In this document: piece after piece, positions 17,056-24,452 of the stretch
How the letters are laid out: each line of letters starts with the position of its first letter
Numbering within the stretch: position 1 is the stretch's first letter
NCBI RefSeq assembly: GCF_003403315.2
Contig: NZ_CP048407.1
Span: 2,542,001-2,606,000 of the forward strand
Source of the DNA: Thermaerobacter sp. PB12/4term
Lineage (GTDB): Bacteria; Bacillota; Sulfobacillia; Thermaerobacterales; Thermaerobacteraceae
Reading direction: 5' to 3'
DNA length: 64,000 nt
The notes under the pieces: model-generated
The model's database searches: none
Seen by the model: the letters and a program-made list of their open reading frames with translations, nothing else
What the model was told of the DNA's origin: nothing
Made by a program: the position numbers and the translations under genes

Positions 17056-17835
17056 TCAGTCATCCTGATTCGGGTCCACGGTGCTGCGAAGGAGACCCGA
17101 GCGACGCTTCTCTCGGAGACGGTAGCTCTCGCCCCGGATGTTGATCACGTGACTGTGATGCAGCAACCGGTCGAGGATGGCCGTGGCGATGACCGGGTCA
17201 CCGAACACCTCCCCCCAGTCGGCGAAGGTCTGGTTCGATGTGAGGACGATGCTGCCGCGCTCATACCGGGCCGCCACGAGCTGGAAGAACACCGTGGCGC
17301 CCACCTTGTCGAGGGGCAGATAGCCCAGTTCGTCGATGATCAGGAGCTTGGGCGCCAGGTAGATCCGCATCCGTCGTTCGAGCCGGCGCTCCTCGTAGGC
17401 GTTGCGTAGATCCTCGATGAGGCGGTGCATCGGCGTGAAGTAGACGCCATATCCCCGGTCGATGGCGGCGAGGCCGAGCGACACGGCCAAATGGGTCTTC
17501 CCGACGCCCGGCGGTCCCAGGAAGATCACGTTCTCGGCGTTGCCCAAAAAGCGGAGCGTGGCCAGCTCCCGAATCTGGCGGGGGTCGATGGAGGGTTGGG
17601 CCTCGAAGTCGAAGTCCTCCAGGGTCTTGCGGAACGGAAGCCGGGCCAGCTTGGTTCGTGTGTCCAGGTAACGCCGGCGTCGAACCGCGAGTTCGGTTTC
17701 CAGCAGATCCACAAGGAAGTCGGCATAGGTTACGTCCTGCTTCGCGGCGCGTTCCAGGCGCGCTTCAAGGACCTCCGCCGCATCCTTCAGCCCCAGGGCC
17801 TGCAGGTGCTGGCGGGCCTTGTCCACCGTGATCAC
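17056..17835 (-). CDS. istB: IS21-family helper ATPase IstB
   Basis: This 259-residue AAA+ ATPase has Walker A GPPGVGKT at residues 107-114, Walker B in KLLIIDELGYLPL, and a sensor-like asparagine in IVLTSNQTFADW. IstB binds target DNA and activates the IstA transposase. Its GTG start overlaps the istA stop by four bases (GTGA, 17832-17835), the usual IS21 coupling. Length and motifs are complete, so it is probably functional. Confidence 0.95.
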   Translation of the reverse strand: MITVDKARQHLQALGLKDAAEVLEARLERAAKQDVTYADFLVDLLETELAVRRRRYLDTRTKLARLPFRKTLEDFDFEAQPSIDPRQIRELATLRFLGNAENVIFLGPPGVGKTHLAVSLGLAAIDRGYGVYFTPMHRLIEDLRNAYEERRLERRMRIYLAPKLLIIDELGYLPLDKVGATVFFQLVAARYERGSIVLTSNQTFADWGEVFGDPVIATAILDRLLHHSHVINIRGESYRLREKRRSGLLRSTVDPNQDD

Positions 17836-19067
17836 CGGCGTTCACCTGCCCGAAGAAGGTCTTCGTAGACCTGGAGCGAGCGGCGCTCCACCGCCGGGCC
17901 GACGACCTGCTGGCCTTGGGGCGGCTCGGGACGTTGGGGCCCACCCAAAGCAAGGCCGTGGTACTGCTCCGGAAGGGGGATCGTCAGTCCGGGCAGCAAG
18001 GCCGGAGGGTGCCGGGCAATCACCCGGTCCCCGTCGCGGATCTCGACCTCCGTTGAGGTCGCAAACACCGTGACGTACCGGCCGCTATAACGCCAGGGCA
18101 CCCCATACCGGCTGCCCGCATACTGGACGTAGCCATCCCGACTCACCCGGCGTTCTTCGTGCAGCAGCGACGTGAAAGCCGCCAAGGGCCGAAGGGGCGT
18201 CAGATGGGCCTGCTCTTCCACCAGCCGATCGGCGGGGCGCTGCCCGGTGGTCCCGTGGAGGCGGCGATTCGCGACCTCGGCCACCCATGCCCGCACCTGC
18301 CGGTTGAGATCGGCCAGGTCGGTGAACTGGACGGCCGGCCAGAAGTGCCGCTTGAGATAGCCGATGGCTCGCTCCACCCGGCCCTTGGTCTGGGCCCGAT
18401 ACGGCCGGCACGCCCGCAGGGCAAACCCGGCAAGCAACGCAAAGTCAAGCATCCTTGGGTGGTAATCCACCTCCGCACCATGGCGGCGAAGGACGACGGT
18501 CTTCATGTTGTCGTAGAGGATCTCCTTCGGGACACCTCCCAAGGCCGCGAAGGCGTGGAGGTGACATCGTAAGAGGGTGCTCAGGTCCTGCTGTTCCACA
18601 AACTCCACGTACATCGCCCGCGAGTAACTGAGGACCATGACAAACCCGTAAACCTTCCGCCGTCGTCCCTGCAGGTCGGTGTAGGCGAACTCCCCCCAGT
18701 CGACCTGCGCCTGGGTCCCCGGCGGGAGCTCGAAGCGCACCACGGCGTGTGGGACCCGGGACGGGCGATGGGGCCGAAGGAACTCCTTGAGAATCGTCTT
18801 TCCGCCGGTATAGCCCTGGGCCCGGAGCTCCTGCAGGAGACGATTGGCATTGAAGACCCCTTGGGCCATACGCTGCTCGAGGTACGGCTTGAACGGATCC
18901 AACTTCGACGCCTTGGGCGGCCGTGGCTTGTACTGGGGTAGCTCGGGTCGGCGCAGGTACTTCCGCACCGTATTCCGGGACAACCCCGTACGGCGGGCAA
19001 TTTCCCGAACGGACAGGCCTTCGGCCTTCAGCCGCAGAATATCCATCAACGACCCACCTTTCAGCAT
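17832..19067 (-). CDS. istA: IS21-family transposase IstA
   Basis: This is an IstA transposase with an N-terminal helix-turn-helix (LKAEGLSVREIARRTGLSRN, then TVRKYL) and a DDE integrase core. Candidate catalytic residues are D in AQVDWGEFAY, D in EILYDNMKTVV, and E in TKGRVERAIGYLKRHFW. The start at 19067 has GGAGG seven bases upstream. ATG 19046 (MDILRLK) behind AAAGGTGGG is nearly as good. The open frame upstream of 19067 belongs to the element end. The protein is about 411 residues, slightly longer than the typical 390-400. It is complete and coupled to istB. Confidence 0.93.
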   Translation of the reverse strand: MLKGGSLMDILRLKAEGLSVREIARRTGLSRNTVRKYLRRPELPQYKPRPPKASKLDPFKPYLEQRMAQGVFNANRLLQELRAQGYTGGKTILKEFLRPHRPSRVPHAVVRFELPPGTQAQVDWGEFAYTDLQGRRRKVYGFVMVLSYSRAMYVEFVEQQDLSTLLRCHLHAFAALGGVPKEILYDNMKTVVLRRHGAEVDYHPRMLDFALLAGFALRACRPYRAQTKGRVERAIGYLKRHFWPAVQFTDLADLNRQVRAWVAEVANRRLHGTTGQRPADRLVEEQAHLTPLRPLAAFTSLLHEERRVSRDGYVQYAGSRYGVPWRYSGRYVTVFATSTEVEIRDGDRVIARHPPALLPGLTIPLPEQYHGLALGGPQRPEPPQGQQVVGPAVERRSLQVYEDLLRAGERR

Positions 19068-19150
19068 GAACCGGCCTCCATTCCTGGGAAGGGAATGGGA
19101 CTCGGTTCGGCGGGGTGGGTCACCTGTGATCGAAGTCAAGCCCCCAGCGA

Positions 19151-20281
19151 TCAAGCCACTCTTCGTCGACGGTGGCGATCCTCGAGGCGGTCCGGCCAAA
19201 GGGCCACGGCGACCGCGTTCCAGTCGGTCACGGCTTGGGCGACCTCAACCAGACGCCGTTGCTTTTGGACGACAAGCGTGGGCTTCGCGGCTCGGTAGGG
19301 CTGGCCTGTAAGAAGCATGCGCCAGGCGACGATGAGGAGCTTGCGTGCCAGGGCCACCACCGCCTTGTGGGGCCCGATCTGCCGCTGTTTCCGGTGGTAG
19401 AACGCGCCCAAGGGACCCTGGTCGTGACGGGCCACGGAGTGGGCCGCTTCGACGACCGCGGTGCGGAGCAGTTTGCTGCCATTCCGGCTGATGCGCCCCC
19501 GGTGGTCCTGCTCGCCGGACTGGTGGACGGACGCGTCCAGGCCAGCGTACCGCGTCACTTGCTTCGCCGTTCGGAAGCGGCGAAGATCCCCCAGGTACGC
19601 CCAGATGGTGGCCGCGGTGAGGAGCCCCACCCCCGTGATCGTCAGCAAGAGCTGAACGGCCGGCTGGTCGGCCACCTGTCGCGCGATCTCCGCTTCAATG
19701 GCCTGAATTTCGATCTCCACGGTCTCCAACTGTCGAAGGGCGCTGAGGAGGATGACGCGTTCCGCCTGCGGCAGCCGGTTCACCTCTTCCCGATCCAGCC
19801 ACTGCCGAGGGTCCACGTTCCGCGGGATGGGGAGCCCGTGGCGCTGGAAGACGGACTTGGCCTGGGTCAGGTACCGCCGCCGGTTCCGGACCAACCGGTC
19901 CCGGTATTGCAAAAGGTACCGAACCTCGCGCACCGCCGGCGGTGGCACCCACACGGCCGGCACCATCCCCAGGGCCAGCATCTTGGCGAGTCGTTCGGCG
20001 TCCACGCGATCCGTGTGCCGACCCGCCCCCAGGCGCTTCAGCTCCAGGGGGTTGGCCAGCAGGACCTTGCCGGCGTACGCCGAAAGTAAATCGTGTACGG
20101 TAAAGGCGTTTCCGGTGACCTCGAGGGCCACGCAATCGTCCGCACGCAGTTGCTGGACGAAGGTTGCCCACCCTGCATCGGTATTGGGGAACCGGAAATG
20201 CCTTCCCTTTTGTACGTCCACCTGCCATTCGCAGCCGTGGACGTACCGTTTATGAAGATCCAGCCCGAAATACCGTGGCAC
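19151..20281 (-). CDS. IS110-family DEDD transposase (recombinase)
   Basis: This 376-residue protein has the IS110 layout. An N-terminal RuvC-like DEDD domain (FGLDLHKRYVHGCEWQVDV with its first D, VALEVTGNAFTVHDLL, HTDRVDAERLAKML) is followed by a coiled-coil stretch. The C-terminal transposase_20 domain has ITGVGLLTAATIWAYLGDL and the catalytic serine region ISRNGSKLLRTAVVEAAHS. These enzymes are guided by a bridge RNA to both donor and target DNA. The start is GTG 20281 with GGGGGA upstream. The reading frame is intact. Confidence 0.94.
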   Translation of the reverse strand: MPRYFGLDLHKRYVHGCEWQVDVQKGRHFRFPNTDAGWATFVQQLRADDCVALEVTGNAFTVHDLLSAYAGKVLLANPLELKRLGAGRHTDRVDAERLAKMLALGMVPAVWVPPPAVREVRYLLQYRDRLVRNRRRYLTQAKSVFQRHGLPIPRNVDPRQWLDREEVNRLPQAERVILLSALRQLETVEIEIQAIEAEIARQVADQPAVQLLLTITGVGLLTAATIWAYLGDLRRFRTAKQVTRYAGLDASVHQSGEQDHRGRISRNGSKLLRTAVVEAAHSVARHDQGPLGAFYHRKQRQIGPHKAVVALARKLLIVAWRMLLTGQPYRAAKPTLVVQKQRRLVEVAQAVTDWNAVAVALWPDRLEDRHRRRRVA

Positions 20282-20534
20282 GGTGTTGTTCCCCCTCTCC
20301 CGGGCTCTTGGGGCGCAGACGGCGATCGCAGCGCACTCACCTGTCCGGGCTATCGGCCAAAGCCGCGCCCATGTAGGCGGTTCGCAGGAGGGGGCCGACC
20401 AGACAAAATTCCGAGCTCAAGGCCCACGACCCCTCGCGGCCGCCCTCCTGCCTGCGCCCGCCAAGGGGCCGCCTACGGATCTGGACACACCCTTACCGAG
20501 GCGCCCACGCTTGTCCTGCCGCCCGGTGGGGGCC
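20282..20534 (-). ncRNA. Candidate bridge RNA region of the IS110-like element
   Basis: This non-coding end lies upstream of the transposase. In IS110-group elements the bridge RNA is transcribed from this position. The word TCACCTGT at 20337-20344 is identical to the insertion junction at 19120-19127, which could be part of a target-binding loop. Structure was not computed, so this is a placement by analogy. Confidence 0.4.
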
Positions 20535-20600
20535 TGCACTTCGATCATGCCGACAAAATTCATCCGACCCTACTGGGTCATTTTTGCACCGGCCGTGACA

Positions 20601-21681
20601 CCTATGAGGAATCGAAACGGCGAGCACGACTGTGGTAAGCATCACTACGGCGAGTTTGTAGGGTGCCTATGAGGAATCGAAACAGCCTGGACTACCTGCG
20701 AGGCGAGGCGGAGAAGGCCGTTTGTAGGGTGCCTATGAGGAATCGAAACCGCGCCAGCGGCTCCATGGCCTACACCGCCTCGTCGGTTTGTAGGGTGCCT
20801 ATGAGGAATCGAAACTCAAGGTCCGCAGGTGCCTCGCCCCACCGGGCCGGTGTTTGTAGGGTGCCTATGAGGAATCGAAACATGACACCAGCGGCTAGAT
20901 AACCCCGCGCCGTGGGCATGTTTGTAGGGTGCCTATGAGGAATCGAAACGTCATAGATCGTGGTCGCCGCTGCCGGCTGGACGGGGTTTGTAGGGTGCCT
21001 ATGAGGAATCGAAACAGTGTGGGACTCCTGCTCCTGCAGCTGCGGCGCCTGGTTTGTAGGGTGCCTATGAGGAATCGAAACTTCCCGGGCCACCGCATCG
21101 CGGCCACCCGTTTCGCGGTTTGTAGGGTGCCTATGAGGAATCGAAACCACCGACCACGCCGTTCGTGCTGGCGAGCAAACACCGGTTTGTAGGGTACCTA
21201 TGAGGAATCGAAACCTTAGGCGCCGCATCCCGCCACGCCAGCCCTGCCCAGGTTTGTAGGGTGCCTATCAGGAATCGAAACTCGGTGGCAACCGTGAGCT
21301 CCGCGCCGCAGCGCCGCACGTTTGGAGGGTGCCTATGAGGAATCGAAACGCGAGCGCCTCGCCCTTCAAGCCGGCGACGCTCACGTTTGTAGGGTGCCTA
21401 TGAGGAATCGAAACATTTGGACTCTATGTCCAATCGCCAGGGGATCCAAGGTTTGTAGGGTGCCCATGAGGAATCGAAACCCGGCACTCCGCCCAGTATG
21501 GGCAGGCCGTCGGCGAGTTTGTAGGGTGCCTATGAGGAATCGAAACCCGGAGCCGGGACCAGAAGCGCTTCAAGGTGACGCCGGGTTTGTAGGGTGCCTA
21601 TGAGGAATCGAAACTTCTCCCGCAGAAAATACGGTGTGGCGTCGATCACGTGTTTGTAGGGTACCTATGAGGAATTGAAAT
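20601..21681 (+). CRISPR. CRISPR array, segment 3 (3' part of repeat 52, repeats 53-68, leader-distal end)
   Basis: This segment holds the remainder of repeat 52 (20601-20618), then 16 repeats from 20654 to 21681. Repeats 61 (GTACC), 62 (ATCAGG), 63 (TTTGGAGG), 65 (TGCCCATG) and 68 (GTACC, ATTGAAAT) carry substitutions, while the other 11 are perfect. Clustering of decayed repeats here and the strongly changed terminal repeat identify the old, leader-distal end. The complete array has 66 intact and 2 split repeats, hence 67 spacers. Confidence 0.98.
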
Positions 21682-21780
21682 GCCCACGGGGACAAAAAGT
21701 GAACCATGTCTAAGGGTTGACCACGGCACAGCACCAGGTGCCGCACCGAAAAGCACCGGCGCGACACCCGGCCCTCCTCC

Positions 21781-22548
21781 TCACGCTAGGCCGCGCCGTA
21801 ACACCCGTGCCGCAATGGCCAGTGCCACCGTGTCGAAGGCCAGGAGGATTCCCAACATGGAAAAGACCAGTTGTGTATCCCAGCCGTTTAGGACCAGCGC
21901 CCGGGTGGCCTCGATGGCGTAGGTCATGGGATTGAGCCGGGCCAGGACCTGCATCCACCCCGGCATGAGGTCAAGGGGGGCCAGGGCGGAACTCAAAAAG
22001 AGCAGGGGTAGACTCAGAAACGCCGTGATGGTAAAGAACTCGGGGTGCCGGCGAACGGCGAAGGCCAAGGCAATCGACAAGGTAGCGACCCCCGCACCGA
22101 ACAGGACGCCGATCCCCAGGGCCGCCACGATCCCGCCCAGGCCGGTGGCGAAACGAACCCCCAGCCCGTAGGCTGTCAGGATGATGAGCAGGTTCTGTGC
22201 GGCGGTCACCGCCATGATGTAGACGAACCGGCTGGTGACGATGGACAGCCGCTGGATGGGCGCTGCCAGAAGGCGCTGCAGAAACCCGGTCTCCCGGTCA
22301 AAGAGGAGTTCGACCCCGCCGTTAATGGCTCCGTTGAACACCGTCATCACCACGGCCCCGGCGCTCATGAAGGCCAGGTAGTTGCCCCCCGGCACATCGC
22401 CGGCCGCCATGCGGGCCAGTAGGTGACCAAAAAGCAACAGCCAGAGCACCGGCTGGCTCAAGGTCGACAACCACGTCAGGGGCTCCCGGCGCAAGCGGAA
22501 CCACCACCGCTGGAGCATCGCACGGTTTTCCAGCCAGATTTCGCCCAT
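21781..22548 (-). CDS. ABC-2 type transporter permease
   Basis: This 255-residue membrane protein of the ABC-2 (DrrB/NodJ-like) family has about six hydrophobic helices. Family phrases are LTWLSTLSQPVLWLLLFGHL near the N terminus, NGAINGGVELLFDRETGFLQ before RLLAAPIQR, and LFLSSALAPLDLMPGWMQVL before ARLNPMTYAIEATRAL. It pairs with the ATPase encoded 45 bases upstream to form an exporter; substrates of such systems include drugs, lipids and haem-related compounds, and none can be assigned from sequence. The GGGCGAAAT start region follows a short spacer; ATG 22548 is the best start. The gene ends 100 bases from the last CRISPR repeat. Confidence 0.9.
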   Translation of the reverse strand: MGEIWLENRAMLQRWWFRLRREPLTWLSTLSQPVLWLLLFGHLLARMAAGDVPGGNYLAFMSAGAVVMTVFNGAINGGVELLFDRETGFLQRLLAAPIQRLSIVTSRFVYIMAVTAAQNLLIILTAYGLGVRFATGLGGIVAALGIGVLFGAGVATLSIALAFAVRRHPEFFTITAFLSLPLLFLSSALAPLDLMPGWMQVLARLNPMTYAIEATRALVLNGWDTQLVFSMLGILLAFDTVALAIAARVLRRGLA

Positions 22549-22593
22549 CCTCCGCCCCCTCCAGCAGCGCTTGCCGTACCCGCCATCTTGGAC

Positions 22594-23640
22594 CTAGCCT
22601 GCCGTCTCCCCATCCCGCAAGGCTCGCCCTGTCAAGTGGAGGAACACATCGTCCAGGGTGGCCGGCCGAGCTGCCACGCCCTCCAGAGCGATCCCCGCCG
22701 CCCGGCAGGTGGCCAGCACCGGTTCCAGGGCTGCAAGGGAATCCCGCACCCGCAATCCAATGCGAACGGCCACCCCGGAGCTGGACCCGGGCCAGTCCAC
22801 CTCGACCTCCATGACCGGCTCCAGGACCTCAAGCTGCCGGGCCAGCTGCCGCACCTGTTCCGCCGGTTGTCCCGCCGCCACCCGCAATTCCAGGTGCTCG
22901 CTGCCATAGCGGGCCTTGAGCCGCGCCGGGGCATCGAGGGCAAGGCACCGGCCCTCGTCAATGATGGCCACCCGATCACAGAGCCAGTCTGCTTCTTCCA
23001 GGTAATGGGTGGTGAGCAGAATGGTGGTTCCCCGATCCCGGAACGTGCGGATATACTGCCACAGCCGCCGCCGGGTCTGGATGTCGAGGCCCAGGGTGGG
23101 TTCGTCCAGAACCAGCACTGCAGGCCGGTGCACCAGCCCCATGGCCAGATCCAGCCGCTTCCGCATCCCGCCGGAGTAGTCTCGGACGACCCGGTCCGCG
23201 GCGGCGGACAGGTCGACCAGTTGCAAGAGCTCCTCCGCCCGCCGGGCTGCATCGGCAGGGGGAAGATGATACATCCCGGCCACCAGCAGCAAGTTCTCCC
23301 GGCCGGTCAACAGGGGATCCACCGCCGTTTCCTGCGGAACCCAGCCGACACAACGCCTGGCTCGCGCGGGTTGCTCCGCCACGTCGATCCCGAGAATGCG
23401 GACCCGGCCGCTGGATGGCTTGAGCAATGAAAGCAGCACCTTGATGGTGGTCGTCTTGCCGGCTCCGTTGGGGCCCAGCAGGCCGAAGATTTCCCCTTGC
23501 TCGACACGGAAGCTGATGTCGCGGACGGCTTCAACGGCGCCGAAACGCCGGGACAGGTGCTCTACCTCGATGGCCGGTACGCGCGTTGGACCCGGACCGC
23601 CACTGGCCGCCGCCGAGGTCCGCCCCGCCGCGCCCGTCAC
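22594..23640 (-). CDS. ABC transporter ATP-binding protein (DrrA/CcmA type)
   Basis: This ATPase has Walker A GPNGAGKT at residues 56-63, the signature YSGGMRKRLDLAMGL, Walker B AVLVLDEPTLGLD and the H-loop TTHYLEEADWLCDRV. A C-terminal domain of about 100 residues follows, as in DrrA-type exporters. The GTG start at 23640 overlaps the stop of the upstream DUF420 gene by four bases (GTGA), so the two are translationally coupled. The first 20 residues are a low-complexity tail; a start nearer VPAIEVEHLS is possible. It works with the permease encoded downstream. Confidence 0.93.
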   Translation of the reverse strand: MTGAAGRTSAAASGGPGPTRVPAIEVEHLSRRFGAVEAVRDISFRVEQGEIFGLLGPNGAGKTTTIKVLLSLLKPSSGRVRILGIDVAEQPARARRCVGWVPQETAVDPLLTGRENLLLVAGMYHLPPADAARRAEELLQLVDLSAAADRVVRDYSGGMRKRLDLAMGLVHRPAVLVLDEPTLGLDIQTRRRLWQYIRTFRDRGTTILLTTHYLEEADWLCDRVAIIDEGRCLALDAPARLKARYGSEHLELRVAAGQPAEQVRQLARQLEVLEPVMEVEVDWPGSSSGVAVRIGLRVRDSLAALEPVLATCRAAGIALEGVAARPATLDDVFLHLTGRALRDGETAG

Positions 23641-24404
23641 GCCCAGGTCACCACCCGTACAAGAGCGGCCAGGGTCGGATCGATTCCTGCAAGGGCCCGG
23701 ACCAGGAACAGCCCAGGGACCGTCCAGATCCCGCCGGCCCCTGCGAAGGGGCCCCACGTGGTGCCGATGGCGGCCACAGCCTCCGGCAGTCCCTGCACCC
23801 CCATCCCCGTAGCCAGGGCCTGGACCCCATAGCCGGGCCGGCCGAACCCGTAGAGCAAGACGAACGTCAACGGCCCCGTGACCGACGTGAAGAACCAGAT
23901 GGGGTAGGCCCAGCGGGCCACCCGGCGGTGGCGGTCGTAGCGGCCGCGCAGGCCGAGGACCAGGGCCACCAGCACCAGGGGGGCCGTCACGCTGGCCGCC
24001 AGGCTGTGGGCGCCCAGGATCACCAGGTAGATCAGCCGAATGGCGGCCTGGCCTTCGAACGGCGTCGTCCCGTAGAGAACGCTTTTGGTCAGGTACAGGA
24101 TCAGGAATACCGCTTGCAACCCGGCCGCCAGCAGCATGCCGCGGCGGTGCCCCGCCACATCACCCGCCCGGATCTGCCGGTACGCCCGGGCGATCACCAC
24201 GGCGCTGATGGCGTTGAGGGTGGCGTTGGTCGCGGCGATGACAAATACGGGGTCGATGGTGGCTCCCGCCTTCCCTGCATGGATTGTGGCGTCATGGTTC
24301 TCGAACTCGATGATGGTTCGGCATGGATGGTTCGGCCGGACGTTGGAATTCGGTCGCTCCGGCCGCTGGCCGCACCGGCCGTCATCCAGACTGTCCGGTT
24401 CCAC
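23637..24404 (-). CDS. DUF420 family membrane protein (YozB/CtaM-like)
   Basis: From about residue 48 this protein matches the DUF420 family: NATLNAISAVVIARAYRQIR, GHRRGMLLAAGLQAVFLILY and WAYPIWFFTSVTGPLTFVLL, with four or five membrane helices. The Bacillus relative CtaM (YozB) is required for cytochrome oxidase maturation; whether this protein does the same is unknown. The C terminus is extended by another hydrophobic pair beyond the usual 180 residues. The start is unclear: the only in-frame usual codon with enough length is GTG 24404, which has a weak ribosome binding site, while a good site (AGGCGGGAG) precedes an in-frame ATC at IDPVFV. Its coupling to the ABC ATPase suggests a joint function. 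Confidence 0.7.
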   Translation of the reverse strand: MEPDSLDDGRCGQRPERPNSNVRPNHPCRTIIEFENHDATIHAGKAGATIDPVFVIAATNATLNAISAVVIARAYRQIRAGDVAGHRRGMLLAAGLQAVFLILYLTKSVLYGTTPFEGQAAIRLIYLVILGAHSLAASVTAPLVLVALVLGLRGRYDRHRRVARWAYPIWFFTSVTGPLTFVLLYGFGRPGYGVQALATGMGVQGLPEAVAAIGTTWGPFAGAGGIWTVPGLFLVRALAGIDPTLAALVRVVTWA

Positions 24405-24452
24405 CCGGGTCGCATTCTACACCACGTTCCATCCGCCTGCCCGGTCCCGCCA

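Larger units (their letters stand above)
19123..20536 (-). mobile_element. IS110-like element inserted in the IS21 element
   Basis: The boundaries are inferred. The IS21 flanks GGTGGGTCA and CACTTCGATCATGCC are separated by this block, and the word CCTG occurs at both junctions (19123-19126 and 20533-20536). That is as expected for IS110 recombination at a CT core shared by donor and target, without inverted repeats or target duplication. The element is about 1.41 kb, with one transposase gene and a non-coding region of about 250 bases on the transposase 5' side. That organisation matches IS110-group elements, whose left end encodes the bridge RNA. Exact ends are uncertain by a few bases. Confidence 0.75.
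16984..20600 (-). mobile_element. IS21-family insertion sequence in CRISPR repeat 52, carrying a nested IS110-like element
   Basis: The left end begins TGTCAAGGCCGG and the right end, read in reverse, begins TGTCACGGCCGG; both continue into a copy ending TGACCCA. The target duplication CCTA is at 16980-16983 and 20601-20604 and restores the CRISPR repeat. Typical IS21 internal terminal repeats are seen at 16990-17011 and 17015-17036. Total length is 3617 bases. Removing the IS110-like insert of about 1.41 kb leaves about 2.2 kb, normal for IS21. It encodes istA and istB. Confidence 0.9.
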
